Source of the DNA: JAVVHH01 sp032249615
Lineage (GTDB): Bacteria; Pseudomonadota; Alphaproteobacteria; Acetobacterales; Acetobacteraceae
Direction: 5' to 3'
NCBI GenBank assembly: GCA_032249615.1
Contig: JAVVHH010000022.1
Span: 1 to 35,757, forward strand
Length of the DNA stretch: 35,757 nt
Below, piece by piece: positions 1 to 7,488 of this stretch. Each line of letters starts with the position of its first letter. Within the stretch, counting starts at the first letter, position 1. A program made the translations under genes and the position numbers. The notes under the pieces were generated by a model. It saw nothing but the letters and a program-made list of their open reading frames with translations, made no database searches and was not told where the DNA came from.

Positions 1-312
1 CAGGATGAGAACAGGCAGCAACGTCCAGGCGACCTCGAGGGCCGTGTGGTGGCTAACCCGGCTCGGGGTCGGGTTGCGGGAGGCGCGATAGCGCCAGACC
101 ACGAAGATGATCAGCGCGGCGACGAAAAACGTCACCATCGCCATCAGCCAAAGCACCAGGGAGTGCAAGCCTTCGATGCCCCGCATCACCGTGCTCTGTG
201 GCGGCTGGAAGCCCAACTCCCAGGGCCGCGGCGCCTGCGCCATCGCGGGCCCGGCCAGAACAAACCCGACGGCGCCTAACAGAGCGGCCCTGAGCCGCTG
301 GTGAACGTGCAT
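1..312 (-). CDS. coxB: cytochrome c oxidase subunit II, N-terminal part (gene cut by window edge)
   Basis: This is the first 104 codons of a gene that runs off the left edge of the window. The encoded start MHVHQRLRAALLG leads into a signal-peptide-like segment ending near AMAQA. A mature N-terminus with PWELGFQPPQST follows, then a long hydrophobic helix at about residues 50-72 (LVLWLMAMVTFFVAALIIFV). Next come VWRYRASRNPTPSRVSHHT and the beginning of a second helix, LEVAWTLLPVLIL. This is the standard opening of subunit II of aa3-type oxidase: signal peptide, helix 1, charged loop, helix 2 starting with E-V-x-WT-x-x-P. The subunit accepts electrons from cytochrome c at its CuA site in the periplasm, but that domain lies outside the window. 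The start codon is ATG, with AGGA about 13 bases upstream. SCO1, a CuA assembly factor, is encoded at the other end of the window. Confidence 0.9.
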   Translation of the reverse strand, partial: MHVHQRLRAALLGAVGFVLAGPAMAQAPRPWELGFQPPQSTVMRGIEGLHSLVLWLMAMVTFFVAALIIFVVWRYRASRNPTPSRVSHHTALEVAWTLLPVLIL

Positions 313-414
313 TCCGCTAAATCCTATCGTTCGCGTCCGGCATAGGCCGTGGCGCTGGGAGTATCTAACCCCCCTCTCCAGATCAAGTAGAGCAGCGTAA
401 CGGCTGCTTCGTCC

Positions 415-1074
415 TTAGTTGGGGAGTGACACCAAAGTGAATAGGCCCAAAGGCCACACCGGCGAAAATTGAGCCCGGGCGTGATCTTCCGGGCTCAGCA
501 GGTCATCGAACGAGAAATCCGGATGCCAGCCGAGCTTGCGCGAAGCCGGTGCCAAGGTCCGTTCCATCCACCATCGGGGACCCCGCTCGGCCGCGAAATG
601 ATTGACGAACAGCATGTAGCCGCCGGGCCGCACGACGCGGCGCATCTCGGCGAACAGCAGGCGGGGGTTCGGCACCACGGAGGCGACGAACATGGCAACC
701 GCGATGTCGAATCGGCCATCTTCGAACTCGGTTCGCTCCGCGTCCATCTCGTGCAGCGACTCGACGTTATCGAGTTGCGACTGGACCACTTTCTTACGTG
801 CGAAGGCGAGCATGTCCGCCGACAGATCGATTCCGGTGATCCGCTTGGAGGGATGGTAGTGCGGCAGCGCCAATCCGGTGCCGACCCCCACCTCGAGAAC
901 GTGCCGCCCGGGCAGCGCGTTGACGGCCGCCACCGCGCGGCGCCGGCCGGCCGCCGAAATCCCGCCGAACACTGTGTCGTAAACCCTGGCCCAGCGTCGA
1001 TAGGCAGCGCGAACCGAATCGGCGTCTAGAGAATGCTGCGGTTCACGGATGACGGCGTTACGCGTGATGGACAT
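415..1074 (-). CDS. pmtA: class I SAM methyltransferase, PmtA-type phosphatidylethanolamine N-methyltransferase
   Basis: A class I methyltransferase of about 219 residues. Motif I (LEVGVGTGLALP) follows a characteristic opening, VRAAYRRWARVYDTVFGG. The acidic post-I loop is ITGIDLSADML. Next come a D-ERTEFEDGRFD stretch, a FVASVVPNP strand, RRVVRPGGYMLFVN, and the tail LAPASRKLGWHPDFSFDDL. The order and wording match the Rhodobacter-type soluble PmtA, which methylates phosphatidylethanolamine stepwise towards phosphatidylcholine at the inner face of the cytoplasmic membrane. The assignment rests on recalled family resemblance. A related ubiquinone or other small-molecule methyltransferase is the main alternative. 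I chose the ATG at 1074; a TTG four codons further out is possible, and neither has a strong ribosome site. It lies alone between coxB and gcrA. Confidence 0.75.
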   Translation of the reverse strand: MSITRNAVIREPQHSLDADSVRAAYRRWARVYDTVFGGISAAGRRRAVAAVNALPGRHVLEVGVGTGLALPHYHPSKRITGIDLSADMLAFARKKVVQSQLDNVESLHEMDAERTEFEDGRFDIAVAMFVASVVPNPRLLFAEMRRVVRPGGYMLFVNHFAAERGPRWWMERTLAPASRKLGWHPDFSFDDLLSPEDHARAQFSPVWPLGLFTLVSLPN

Positions 1075-1123
1075 GATCGACAGCAACTAGCCCCGGCAAC
1101 CTACGGGCGCAAGGAGCACCGAG

Positions 1124-1621
1124 TTACGCCGCGTCCTCGCGACGGTCGCGCACTCTCACATAAGCGAGTGCGGCATGCTCGTCGCAATAGGGCTTAGCCG
1201 GCATCGTGGGGTCCCCGCAGAACCTGAATTCCGGCGTGCCGGGGTCCCCGAGCGGCCAGCAGCAGGACGAGATGCGGCCGCTTGGCCGCGGCTGGGCGGG
1301 CACGGGACGTAGATGAGCCGCCTGCTTTGGCGTTGGCGTGAAATCGGCCGCGGCGGACGCGGCAGGCTGCGGCGCGCGCGGCACGGATTGCAGCGCGGGC
1401 AGCGTGGGCCCGGTGACCCGGCGGATGGTGGCCCGGGTCACGGCGCGCTTTTCGCCGGTTCCGCGGCGGATGGGAGACGGACGGGCGGGCAGGTTTAGGC
1501 GGTGCGCCTTGCCGACGACGGCGTTCTTGCTGACCCCCATCCGGCGTCCGATTTCGGCCGTCGAATGGCCTTCGCTCCACAGCGCGCGGATGCGGGCGAT
1601 CGTTTCGTCGTTCCACTCCAT
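1124..1621 (-). CDS. gcrA: GcrA cell cycle regulator
   Basis: A 165-residue protein opening with MEWNDETIARIRALWSEGHS, then TAEIGRRMGVSKNAVVGKAH and RLNLPARPSPIRR. This is the signature DNA-binding helix-turn-helix of GcrA. In Caulobacter, GcrA binds sigma70 holoenzyme and activates promoters that carry CcrM-methylated GANTC sites. A low-complexity Ala/Pro linker follows. The conserved C-terminal module has SCCWPLGDPGTPEFRFCG and KPYCDEHAALAY, which is the sigma-interacting part with its four cysteines and histidine. The start was moved to the ATG at 1621 because a perfect AAGGAGG lies six bases upstream (1628-1634) and the protein then begins exactly at the conserved MEWNDE. The in-frame extension upstream is not conserved-looking. 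Its presence limits the host to Alphaproteobacteria. Confidence 0.96.
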   Translation of the reverse strand: MEWNDETIARIRALWSEGHSTAEIGRRMGVSKNAVVGKAHRLNLPARPSPIRRGTGEKRAVTRATIRRVTGPTLPALQSVPRAPQPAASAAADFTPTPKQAAHLRPVPAQPRPSGRISSCCWPLGDPGTPEFRFCGDPTMPAKPYCDEHAALAYVRVRDRREDAA

Positions 1622-1627
1622 GGCGGG

Positions 1628-1634
1628 CCTCCTT
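1628..1634 (-). promoter_or_regulatory. gcrA ribosome binding site (AAGGAGG)
   Basis: A full-length Shine-Dalgarno match, AAGGAGG on the minus strand, sits six bases before the ATG at 1621. It decides the gcrA start against the longer reading frame. Confidence 0.85.
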
Positions 1635-1680
1635 GAGTACGCGGAAACCCTAACCAGAGCGGGCACGCTAGCGCTAGCGC

Positions 1681-1685
1681 GATTC
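1681..1685. promoter_or_regulatory. GANTC (CcrM-type methylation) site upstream of gcrA
   Basis: GATTC lies 60 bases upstream of the gcrA start codon. GANTC is the CcrM target, and GcrA acts at methylated GANTC promoters, so this could be an autoregulatory site. A single 5-base match can arise by chance, and no promoter boxes around it are clear. Confidence 0.35.
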
Positions 1686-1777
1686 GCGGTCTCGACCACA
1701 AAATCTTGTGGACAACTACTGCGTCCGTCTTGCCTTCAAGACTTCGTCTTGCTTATTGGGACTGTTCTCCGGCGAGA

Positions 1778-2206
1778 TCACGGGTCCGCCCGCTGCTCTC
1801 CGCGCCACGCCAGGATCTTCCAGACGCCATCGGCCGTTGCGATCATGCGCTCGTTGGCAAGCATGACCCCGCGCAGGAAGACCAGGCTCCGAGTTGCCCG
1901 CACGATCTCGACCTGAACCTCGGCGAACTCATGAAGCTGCAGCGCGCCGACATATTGGATCGTCAGCTGGACGGTCGCACAGCGCTGCCCTTGCGCCGCG
2001 CTCCAGGCCGCGTTGCCCAGCGCGACGTCGAACGACGTCGCGATCATGCCGCCATGGGTCACGCCGCGCTTGTTGCCGTGCCGCTCGTCCGTCACGAAGC
2101 CTGCACGCAGCGGGTCGCCGTCGCGCTCGTAATAGGGGCCCACGAACGTATTGAAATTTTTTCCCGGCCGGATCGTCCAGCCGGGCGGCACCAAATCCTC
2201 GCTCAA
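1778..2206 (-). CDS. PaaI-type hotdog-fold thioesterase
   Basis: A 142-residue single-domain hotdog protein. The PaaI/4HBT signature is clear at residues 50-64: HGGMIATSFDVALG, with H51 and the acidic D60 in the usual catalytic helix. The beta strands CATVQLTIQYVG and AEVQVEIVRATRSLVFLRGVML follow. The family hydrolyses acyl- or aryl-CoA thioesters in the cytoplasm; the substrate cannot be read from the sequence. The gene begins with TTG, supported by GGAGAAG eight bases upstream and by the absence of a better start. It follows the TPR gene of the glc operon by 18 bases, so it is probably the last gene of that transcription unit. It may clear a CoA ester linked to the same metabolism (inference). 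Confidence 0.85.
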   Translation of the reverse strand: MSEDLVPPGWTIRPGKNFNTFVGPYYERDGDPLRAGFVTDERHGNKRGVTHGGMIATSFDVALGNAAWSAAQGQRCATVQLTIQYVGALQLHEFAEVQVEIVRATRSLVFLRGVMLANERMIATADGVWKILAWRGEQRADP

Positions 2207-2224
2207 ATCGCTTCTCCGTCGCGC

Positions 2225-2761
2225 CTACAATTGCTCGCCCAGCGCGCGACGCTTCAGGTCGCGCAGGCGCACCCGGCCGCCAGGGGTTTGCGGGTCAAGT
2301 TCCAGGACGCGCTGCCAGGCGATGAGCGCGCCCTTCCAGTCGCCGCGCGCTTCTGCCAGGCGAGAGAGGTCGGCGAAGGCGATGAAGCTGTCGGGATCGC
2401 GTTTGACCAGTTCCTGCAGGTCGTGGACCGCGCCGGTGTAGTCGCCCAGCGAGCGCCGGGCTGCCGCGCGGCCACGCCAGCCGTCCAGCAGGTCGGGCGA
2501 CAGGTCAAGCGCCGCATCGAAGCTGTCGAGCGCATCCCCGGGCGCACCCTCCGACAACTCCCGCGCGCCGCGCGCGACGAGCAAGCGCACGGCTGGCGTG
2601 CCGGCGCGGGCCCAGCTGTCGCGGATTTGCGCTTCGAGCGCCGCGGCCGCGGCTTCGTTGGGCGCCGACTTCAGGGCGGCCTCGAGATTGTCGCGCGGCG
2701 ACGCGGTTGTTTCAGCCGCGGCCGGACCGGCCAGCAACAGCAGGATGAGGAGCAGCCTCAC
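2225..2761 (-). CDS. exported tetratricopeptide-repeat protein
   Basis: A 178-residue protein with a GTG start whose bases overlap the glcF stop (GTGA), so it is translationally coupled to glcF. The first 17 residues form a hydrophobic signal peptide, RLLLILLLLAGPAAAET, with an AxA cleavage site. The rest is helical. TPR-like units run from about residue 65 to 160: ARELSEGAPGDALDSFDAAL, then AARRSLGDYTGAVHDLQELV, then SRLAEARGDWKGALIAWQRV, each ending in a D-P step. The role is unknown. Its position suggests a periplasmic helper of the glycolate oxidase operon or a general envelope scaffold. The same reading frame stays open far upstream across glcF, but that part is a shadow of glcF and not coding. 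Confidence 0.82.
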   Translation of the reverse strand: MRLLLILLLLAGPAAAETTASPRDNLEAALKSAPNEAAAAALEAQIRDSWARAGTPAVRLLVARGARELSEGAPGDALDSFDAALDLSPDLLDGWRGRAAARRSLGDYTGAVHDLQELVKRDPDSFIAFADLSRLAEARGDWKGALIAWQRVLELDPQTPGGRVRLRDLKRRALGEQL

Positions 2762-4053
2762 GCAAGGGCGGGCGGCTTCGGGCCGCCGGTCATCCAGTCG
2801 AGCAGCTGCACCGTGTGCACGACCGGCACGCCGCCTGAGAGCTGGGTTATGCAACCGATGTTGCCGGCGGCGATCACGTCCGGCGAGGTTCGGGCGATGT
2901 TGCCCAGCTTGCGCTCGCGCAGGCGGCCGGCGATCACGGGCTGCAGGATGTTGTAGGTTCCCGCCGACCCGCAGCACAGATGCGGCTCGGCGGCTTCGGC
3001 GACCTTGAATCCGGCTGCGTGCAGAAGCGTCTTGGGCGCCTCCGTCACGCGCTGCCCGTGCTGGAGGCTGCATGCCGAGTGATAGGTGACGCGCAGGTCC
3101 GGCGCCGGCACGGTCGGGGCGTAGCCGATCTCCACCAGGTATTCCGAGATGTCCTTGGCCAGCGCCGAGACACGCTCGGCGGCCTCGCGGTCCGGCTCCT
3201 CGCGGAACATGAAGCCGTAATCCTTGACCGTCGTCCCACAGCCCGAGGTGTTGATGATTATCGCGTCGAGACCCTCCCCTTCGAGCTCGCGCGTCCAGCC
3301 GCCGATTGCGGCGCGAGCACTCGCCATCGCGCGGGCATGCTTGCCCATATGATGCGTCAGCGCGCCGCAGCAGCCGACCTGGCGCGGGATGACGACCTCG
3401 ATCCCGAGCCGGGTGAGCAGACGGATGGTGGCCTCGTTGATGGCCGGATCGAGCACCGTCTGGGCGCAACCCACGAGCAGAGCGACCCGGCCGCGGCGAT
3501 TCCCCTCCGCCTTGTGCACCTGCGGGCGCTGCATGGGGCTGGGCGGCGGCAGAGTCGCCGGCGCGAGGTCGAGCATGGCGTTGAGCTGGCTGCCGAGCCG
3601 CGTGCGGCGGGGCAGCAGCCAGCGGAACGGCTTGGCAGCCTGCGCGCTCCTCATCGCCGCCCGCAGCACCCGCGGCCGCGGCAGAACGCGGGAGAGCAGA
3701 TCGCGGAGCCAGCGCTGGTCGGCCGGCCGTTCGTACGTCTCTTCGATATAGGTCCGGGCGTGGTCGACGAGATGCATGTAGTTCACGCCGGAGGGGCACG
3801 TGCTCATGCAGGACAGGCACGACAGGCAGCGGTCGACATGGGTCACGACTTCCTCCGTCGCCGGCCGGCCGCTCTCGAGCATGTCCTTGATCAGGTAGAT
3901 GCGCCCGCGTGGCGAATCGAGTTCGTCGCCGAGCAACACGAAAGTCGGGCACGTCGCCGTGCAGAAGCCGCAGTGCACGCAGGTGCGCAGCACCTGGTTG
4001 CTGGATTTAATGTCGGGATCGGCGAGTTGCTCGCTGGTGAAGCTGGTCTGCAT
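2758..4053 (-). CDS. glcF: glycolate oxidase iron-sulfur subunit GlcF
   Basis: A 431-residue iron-sulfur subunit of the membrane-associated glycolate oxidase, which passes electrons from glycolate oxidation to the quinone pool. Two 4Fe-4S ferredoxin motifs are intact: CVHCGFCTATCPT (C25, C28, C31, C35) and CLSCLSCMSTCPSG (C76, C79, C82, C86). The C-terminal half holds two CCG domains, with VGCCGALTHHMGKH and HLCCGSAGTYNILQP, typical of heterodisulfide-reductase-like GlcF. Length is close to the E. coli protein. The ATG at 4053 places the first ferredoxin motif at the usual distance. It begins two bases after the glcE stop and ends in a GTGA overlap with the TPR gene, so the order glcD-glcE-glcF-TPR is one operon. 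Confidence 0.95.
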   Translation of the reverse strand: MQTSFTSEQLADPDIKSSNQVLRTCVHCGFCTATCPTFVLLGDELDSPRGRIYLIKDMLESGRPATEEVVTHVDRCLSCLSCMSTCPSGVNYMHLVDHARTYIEETYERPADQRWLRDLLSRVLPRPRVLRAAMRSAQAAKPFRWLLPRRTRLGSQLNAMLDLAPATLPPPSPMQRPQVHKAEGNRRGRVALLVGCAQTVLDPAINEATIRLLTRLGIEVVIPRQVGCCGALTHHMGKHARAMASARAAIGGWTRELEGEGLDAIIINTSGCGTTVKDYGFMFREEPDREAAERVSALAKDISEYLVEIGYAPTVPAPDLRVTYHSACSLQHGQRVTEAPKTLLHAAGFKVAEAAEPHLCCGSAGTYNILQPVIAGRLRERKLGNIARTSPDVIAAGNIGCITQLSGGVPVVHTVQLLDWMTGGPKPPALA

Positions 4054-4055
4054 GA

Positions 4056-5243
4056 TTAAAGCCCCGCGTACATCCGGCCCGGGTTCAGAACACCGCGCGG
4101 GTCCATCGCCGCTTTGACCCGGCGCGTGATACGATGCAACGGCGCTGGTTCGGGCGGCAGGACCTCGACAGCGGCCCGCATGCCGTCGGGCGCGCGCACG
4201 ACCGTCCAGGTGCCCTTCCCGTCGAGGGCGGCCTGGCGGACGATGTCGTGCAGCTCGGGCGGCCCAGCGGCCCAGAGTAGCCCGCCACCCCAATCGAGAA
4301 AACCGCGGCCACCCGCACGGGTGATCGCTACCAAGGCGGCCGGGCCGCGCGACGGTCGCACCGACACGCGCCAGATCGCCTCGCCAGCCTCCGTCCGCAG
4401 TGGGATCACATCGCGGATCGCGCGCCAAGCCGCCCGGCTGGTCTCGTCGTCGAGGCGGGCGCCGCCGAGTTCGGCCTGCAACCGGCCGAGCCGGTATTCG
4501 ACGCTGCGGGCGAAATCCTCGATGCGCACAAGGGCGACAGCGCCCTGTTCGACCAGCCAGGGGATCCGATCGGCCGCCTCCGCGGGCAGGTAGGCCGCGC
4601 CGGAGACGCCATAGGGTGAGCACAGCCCGGCCGAGAGGATGCGCACCCCCTCCTCGGCGTCCGCTACGGCATAGACGAGCGACCCCGTCTGCTCCGGGGC
4701 CGGCAAGACCTTCAACGTGATCTCGGTGAGAACCGCCAGCGTGCCGTGACTGCCGCTGAGCAGTTTGCAGAGATCGAGGCCAGTGACGTTCTTCAGCACG
4801 CGCCCGCCGGAGCGGATCGTCTCGCCCGCGCCGTTGACGGCCCGCACCCCCATCACATGGTCGCGCATCGCCCCCCAGGCGACCCGGCGGGGTCCCGACA
4901 GGTTGGCCGCCACCACTCCACCGATCGTCTGCTCGCCGCCTTCGCCCGAGCCGAACAGGGCGGAAAGGTCCGGCGGCTCGGCGATGAGGTGCTGGCCGCC
5001 CTCGTGCAGGGCCGCTTCCAGCGCCGTTACCGTCGTGCCGGCGCGGGCCGATACGATCAGCTCCTTCGGCGAGTAGAGCGTGATGCCGGTGAGGTTGCGG
5101 GTGGAAAGGCTGCGGGCGGCCTGAACCGGGCGCAGCATGCCCAGCTTGGTTCCGTGGCCCTGAACCAGAAGCGGTTCGCCCGCCTCGGCAGCCGCGCGAA
5201 TCGCGGACGCGATCCCGGCTTCGTCGGCCGGCGCGTCGCTCAT
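4056..5243 (-). CDS. glcE: glycolate oxidase FAD-binding subunit GlcE
   Basis: A 395-residue FAD-binding type-4 (PCMH-fold) protein, the second flavin-type subunit of glycolate oxidase. Visible landmarks are LLVQGHGTKLGM for the flavin loop, LSTRNLTGITLYSPKEL, and the strand SARAGTTVTALEAALHEGGQ. The signature GGVVAANLSGPRRVAWGAMR, VLKNVTGLDLCKLLSGSHGT and LTEITLKVLP follow, and the tail DPRGVLNPGRMYAGL is typical. I chose the ATG at 5243, which overlaps the glcD stop as ATGA. The longer frame to 5288 only adds residues that overlap glcD. Position between glcD and glcF confirms the assignment. Confidence 0.94.
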   Translation of the reverse strand: MSDAPADEAGIASAIRAAAEAGEPLLVQGHGTKLGMLRPVQAARSLSTRNLTGITLYSPKELIVSARAGTTVTALEAALHEGGQHLIAEPPDLSALFGSGEGGEQTIGGVVAANLSGPRRVAWGAMRDHVMGVRAVNGAGETIRSGGRVLKNVTGLDLCKLLSGSHGTLAVLTEITLKVLPAPEQTGSLVYAVADAEEGVRILSAGLCSPYGVSGAAYLPAEAADRIPWLVEQGAVALVRIEDFARSVEYRLGRLQAELGGARLDDETSRAAWRAIRDVIPLRTEAGEAIWRVSVRPSRGPAALVAITRAGGRGFLDWGGGLLWAAGPPELHDIVRQAALDGKGTWTVVRAPDGMRAAVEVLPPEPAPLHRITRRVKAAMDPRGVLNPGRMYAGL

Positions 5244-6667
5244 GCCGCTGCGGGCAGAGGGAATACTTTGCTCGGGTTGAGGAGCCACTCCGGATCCCAG
5301 GCCGACTTGATCCGGCGCTGCTGGTTCAACTCGACCTCGTTGAACTGCACCCGCATTAGCTCGCGCTTCTCGACACCGACGCCGTGCTCACCGGTGAGGC
5401 AGCCGCCCACTTCCACGCAGAGGGTCAGGATATCGGCCCCGAACTGCTCGGCACGCTCGAAGCAACCGGGCTCGTTGGCGTCGAACATGATGAGCGGGTG
5501 CAGGTTGCCGTCGCCGGCATGGAAGATGTTGGCGACCTTCAGCCCATACTGGTCGCTCATCTCGCCGATCCGCCGCAGCACGAAGGGTAGCTGGCTGGTG
5601 GGGATGGTGCCGTCCATGCAGAGGTAGTCCGGGCTGATCCGGCCCACGGCCCCGAACGCGCCCTTGCGGCCTTTCCAGATCGCCAGGCTCTCGGCAGCCG
5701 ACTGGCTAACTCGGAGGCTGATCGGCTCGAAGGGCTGGCAGAGCTCGGCGATCTTGGCGAGAAGGTCATCCTGCTCCTGCGTGCTCCCCTCGACCTCGAC
5801 GATCAGCAGCGCCTCGGCATCGAGCGGATAGCCGGCATGGGCGAACGCCTCGCAAGCGTGGATCGCGGGCTTGTCCATGAATTCCAGTGCGACCGGGATG
5901 ATGCCCGAGCCGATGATCGCGTCGACGGCGCTGCCCGCGATCTCATTGGACGAGAAGGCCACCAGCATCGCGCGCTGACCTTCGGGCGAGCGAAGGATGC
6001 GCACCGTCACCTCGGTGACCATGGCGAGCATGCCTTCGCTTCCGGTCAGCAACCCCAGCCAGTCGAGCCCGGCGGCATCCAGATACTCACCGCCGATGTC
6101 GATGATCTCGCCTTCGACCGTGACGATCCGCAGGCCGAGCAGGTTGTTGGCGGTCACCCCGTATTTGAGGCAATGCGCCCCGCCCGAGTTCATGCCGACG
6201 TTGCCGCCGATCATGCAGGCCAACTGGCTGGACGGGTCCGGCGCGTAAAAGAAGCCTTCGGCCGCGACGGCCTGCGTGATGCCGATGTTGGTGACGCCCG
6301 CCTGAACGGTGGCGACCCGGTCGGCGTAGTTGATGTTGACGATCCGGTTCATCCGCATCATCCCGACGACGACGCTGTCGGCCATCGGCAGCGCCCCGCC
6401 GGACAAGCTCGTTCCGGCCCCGCGCGGGATCACGCGCACCCCTTCCCGATGCAAGTAGGCCATGACGGCGGCCGTCTCCTCGGTCGTGGATGGCAGCACG
6501 ACCGCCAACGGAACCTGCCGGAACGCGGGCAGGCCGTCGGTCTCGTAGGGACGCAACCGGATCGGCTCGCTAATGACGGCATCGGCCGGCAGCAGCTTGC
6601 GCAGCCCGGCGACGATGGCATCCTTACGGGCCAGCACGCCCGCTTTCGGCTCGAGTTGCTCGATCAT
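5240..6667 (-). CDS. glcD: glycolate oxidase FAD-linked subunit GlcD
   Basis: A 475-residue FAD-linked oxidase, the catalytic subunit that converts glycolate (or D-lactate) to the 2-oxo acid. The FAD PP-loop is PRGAGTSLSGGALPM at about residues 81-95. GGNVGMNSGGAHCLKYGVTANN, GLDWLGLLTGSEGMLAMVTE and the C-terminal FAD-oxidase motifs HAGDGNLHPLIMFD and GGCLTGEHGVGVEKRELM are all present. The tail DPEWLLNPSKVFPL matches GlcD. The ATG at 6667 has GGAGGCGGG upstream. It heads the glcDEF-TPR-thioesterase operon. No glcC-type regulator gene lies in the window. D-lactate dehydrogenase-type enzymes are close relatives, but the glcE and glcF neighbours settle the call. Confidence 0.95.
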   Translation of the reverse strand: MIEQLEPKAGVLARKDAIVAGLRKLLPADAVISEPIRLRPYETDGLPAFRQVPLAVVLPSTTEETAAVMAYLHREGVRVIPRGAGTSLSGGALPMADSVVVGMMRMNRIVNINYADRVATVQAGVTNIGITQAVAAEGFFYAPDPSSQLACMIGGNVGMNSGGAHCLKYGVTANNLLGLRIVTVEGEIIDIGGEYLDAAGLDWLGLLTGSEGMLAMVTEVTVRILRSPEGQRAMLVAFSSNEIAGSAVDAIIGSGIIPVALEFMDKPAIHACEAFAHAGYPLDAEALLIVEVEGSTQEQDDLLAKIAELCQPFEPISLRVSQSAAESLAIWKGRKGAFGAVGRISPDYLCMDGTIPTSQLPFVLRRIGEMSDQYGLKVANIFHAGDGNLHPLIMFDANEPGCFERAEQFGADILTLCVEVGGCLTGEHGVGVEKRELMRVQFNEVELNQQRRIKSAWDPEWLLNPSKVFPLPAAA

Positions 6668-6742
6668 GCCCGCCTCCGCCTTCGCCGTCCGACACCAATA
6701 TCTGGCACGGAACCTGGTCAGAGCAAGAGAGCGGGACGCGGT

Positions 6743-6868
6743 CTAGCCCTGGCGGGCTTTCATCCGCGGGTTCTTCTTGTTGATCACGTAGACGCGGCCG
6801 TGGCGGCGCACGACGCGGCAGTTCTTGTCGCGGAGCTTGGCCGATTTCAGGCTATTTCGGATCTTCAT
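6743..6868 (-). CDS. rpmJ: 50S ribosomal protein L36, 41-residue variant
   Basis: A 41-residue protein beginning MKIRNSLKSAKLRDKNCRVV and ending NKKNPRMKARQG. This is the longer L36 form common in Alphaproteobacteria. Two of its central residues are basic where zinc-binding L36 has cysteines: only one cysteine (C18) is present, so it is the zinc-free (C-minus) type. It binds 23S rRNA in the large subunit. The ATG at 6868 has CAAGG nine bases upstream. The gene stands alone, 75 bases upstream of glcD and away from other ribosomal genes, which is usual for this variant. Confidence 0.95.
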   Translation of the reverse strand: MKIRNSLKSAKLRDKNCRVVRRHGRVYVINKKNPRMKARQG

Positions 6869-6947
6869 GGCAACCTTGAGGGGCTCGAACGGCCGAGCGG
6901 ATGGGGGACCGGATAAGGAAGCGCGCCATTAAAGGCCGGGCTGGGAG

Positions 6948-7409
6948 GTGTCAAGATTTGACCGCCCGGTTCCCACGGCGCATGTCCGCCGCGTGACCGC
7001 CCCCTTCCCTACCTCCGCCGCCGCCAACCGTAACGTCTGGATCGCATTCCTGGTGGTCTGCTTCATGCTGACGGGCCTGGTGGGGCTGTTTGCCAGCTAC
7101 GGGCCCAGCATCCCGCTACAGCGCGCGCTCCACCGGATCCAAGCGGTAGACGAAGCGACGTCGTCCGGGGTGCCCGACGAGCCGGCGCTTCGCCTGGTGC
7201 TTGGAAAATCCGCCGACGACATTCTGACCGGCCCTGGCGACCTGCCAGCCCGCTTGGCACGCGCGCGGGTCGCGATCATTGCCGATGCCGAGGACGACGC
7301 GGCCGGTGTTGCGGCGCGCACCCGGCTGATGATCTTCGTCGTGACCGCGCTCTCCGCCGGGCTCGGGACCGGCATCATGTTGCTGGCCTCGCGCCAGAAG
7401 CCGGACTGA
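6948..7409 (+). CDS. hypothetical membrane protein with two transmembrane helices
   Basis: I do not recognise the family. The frame gives 153 residues with a hydrophobic helix at about 28-48 (WIAFLVVCFMLTGLVGLF) and a second near the C-terminus (MIFVVTALSAGLGTGIMLLA). Between them lies a soluble segment of about 80 residues rich in Ala, Arg and Asp. Codon structure is good and no competing frame is convincing. The start is a GTG at 6948 with GGGAG directly before it. Another GTG at 6993 would give 138 residues and keep both helices. The gene is divergent from rpmJ and precedes the aap operon by 79 bases on the same strand, so it may share or precede that promoter region. Confidence 0.65.
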   Translation: MSRFDRPVPTAHVRRVTAPFPTSAAANRNVWIAFLVVCFMLTGLVGLFASYGPSIPLQRALHRIQAVDEATSSGVPDEPALRLVLGKSADDILTGPGDLPARLARARVAIIADAEDDAAGVAARTRLMIFVVTALSAGLGTGIMLLASRQKPD

Positions 7410-7488
7410 TCGCTATTTTGTGACAGGCCGCTTGACCGCGACCACGGACGGACCCGACACTCTCGCCACATAGGGTGTGGAGCGGCAG

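Noticed and set aside
2225..3952. Apparent 575-residue TPR fusion protein
   Set aside because: Only the last 178 codons are TPR-like. The rest is another frame of glcF, and the GTG overlapping the glcF stop explains the TPR gene on its own.
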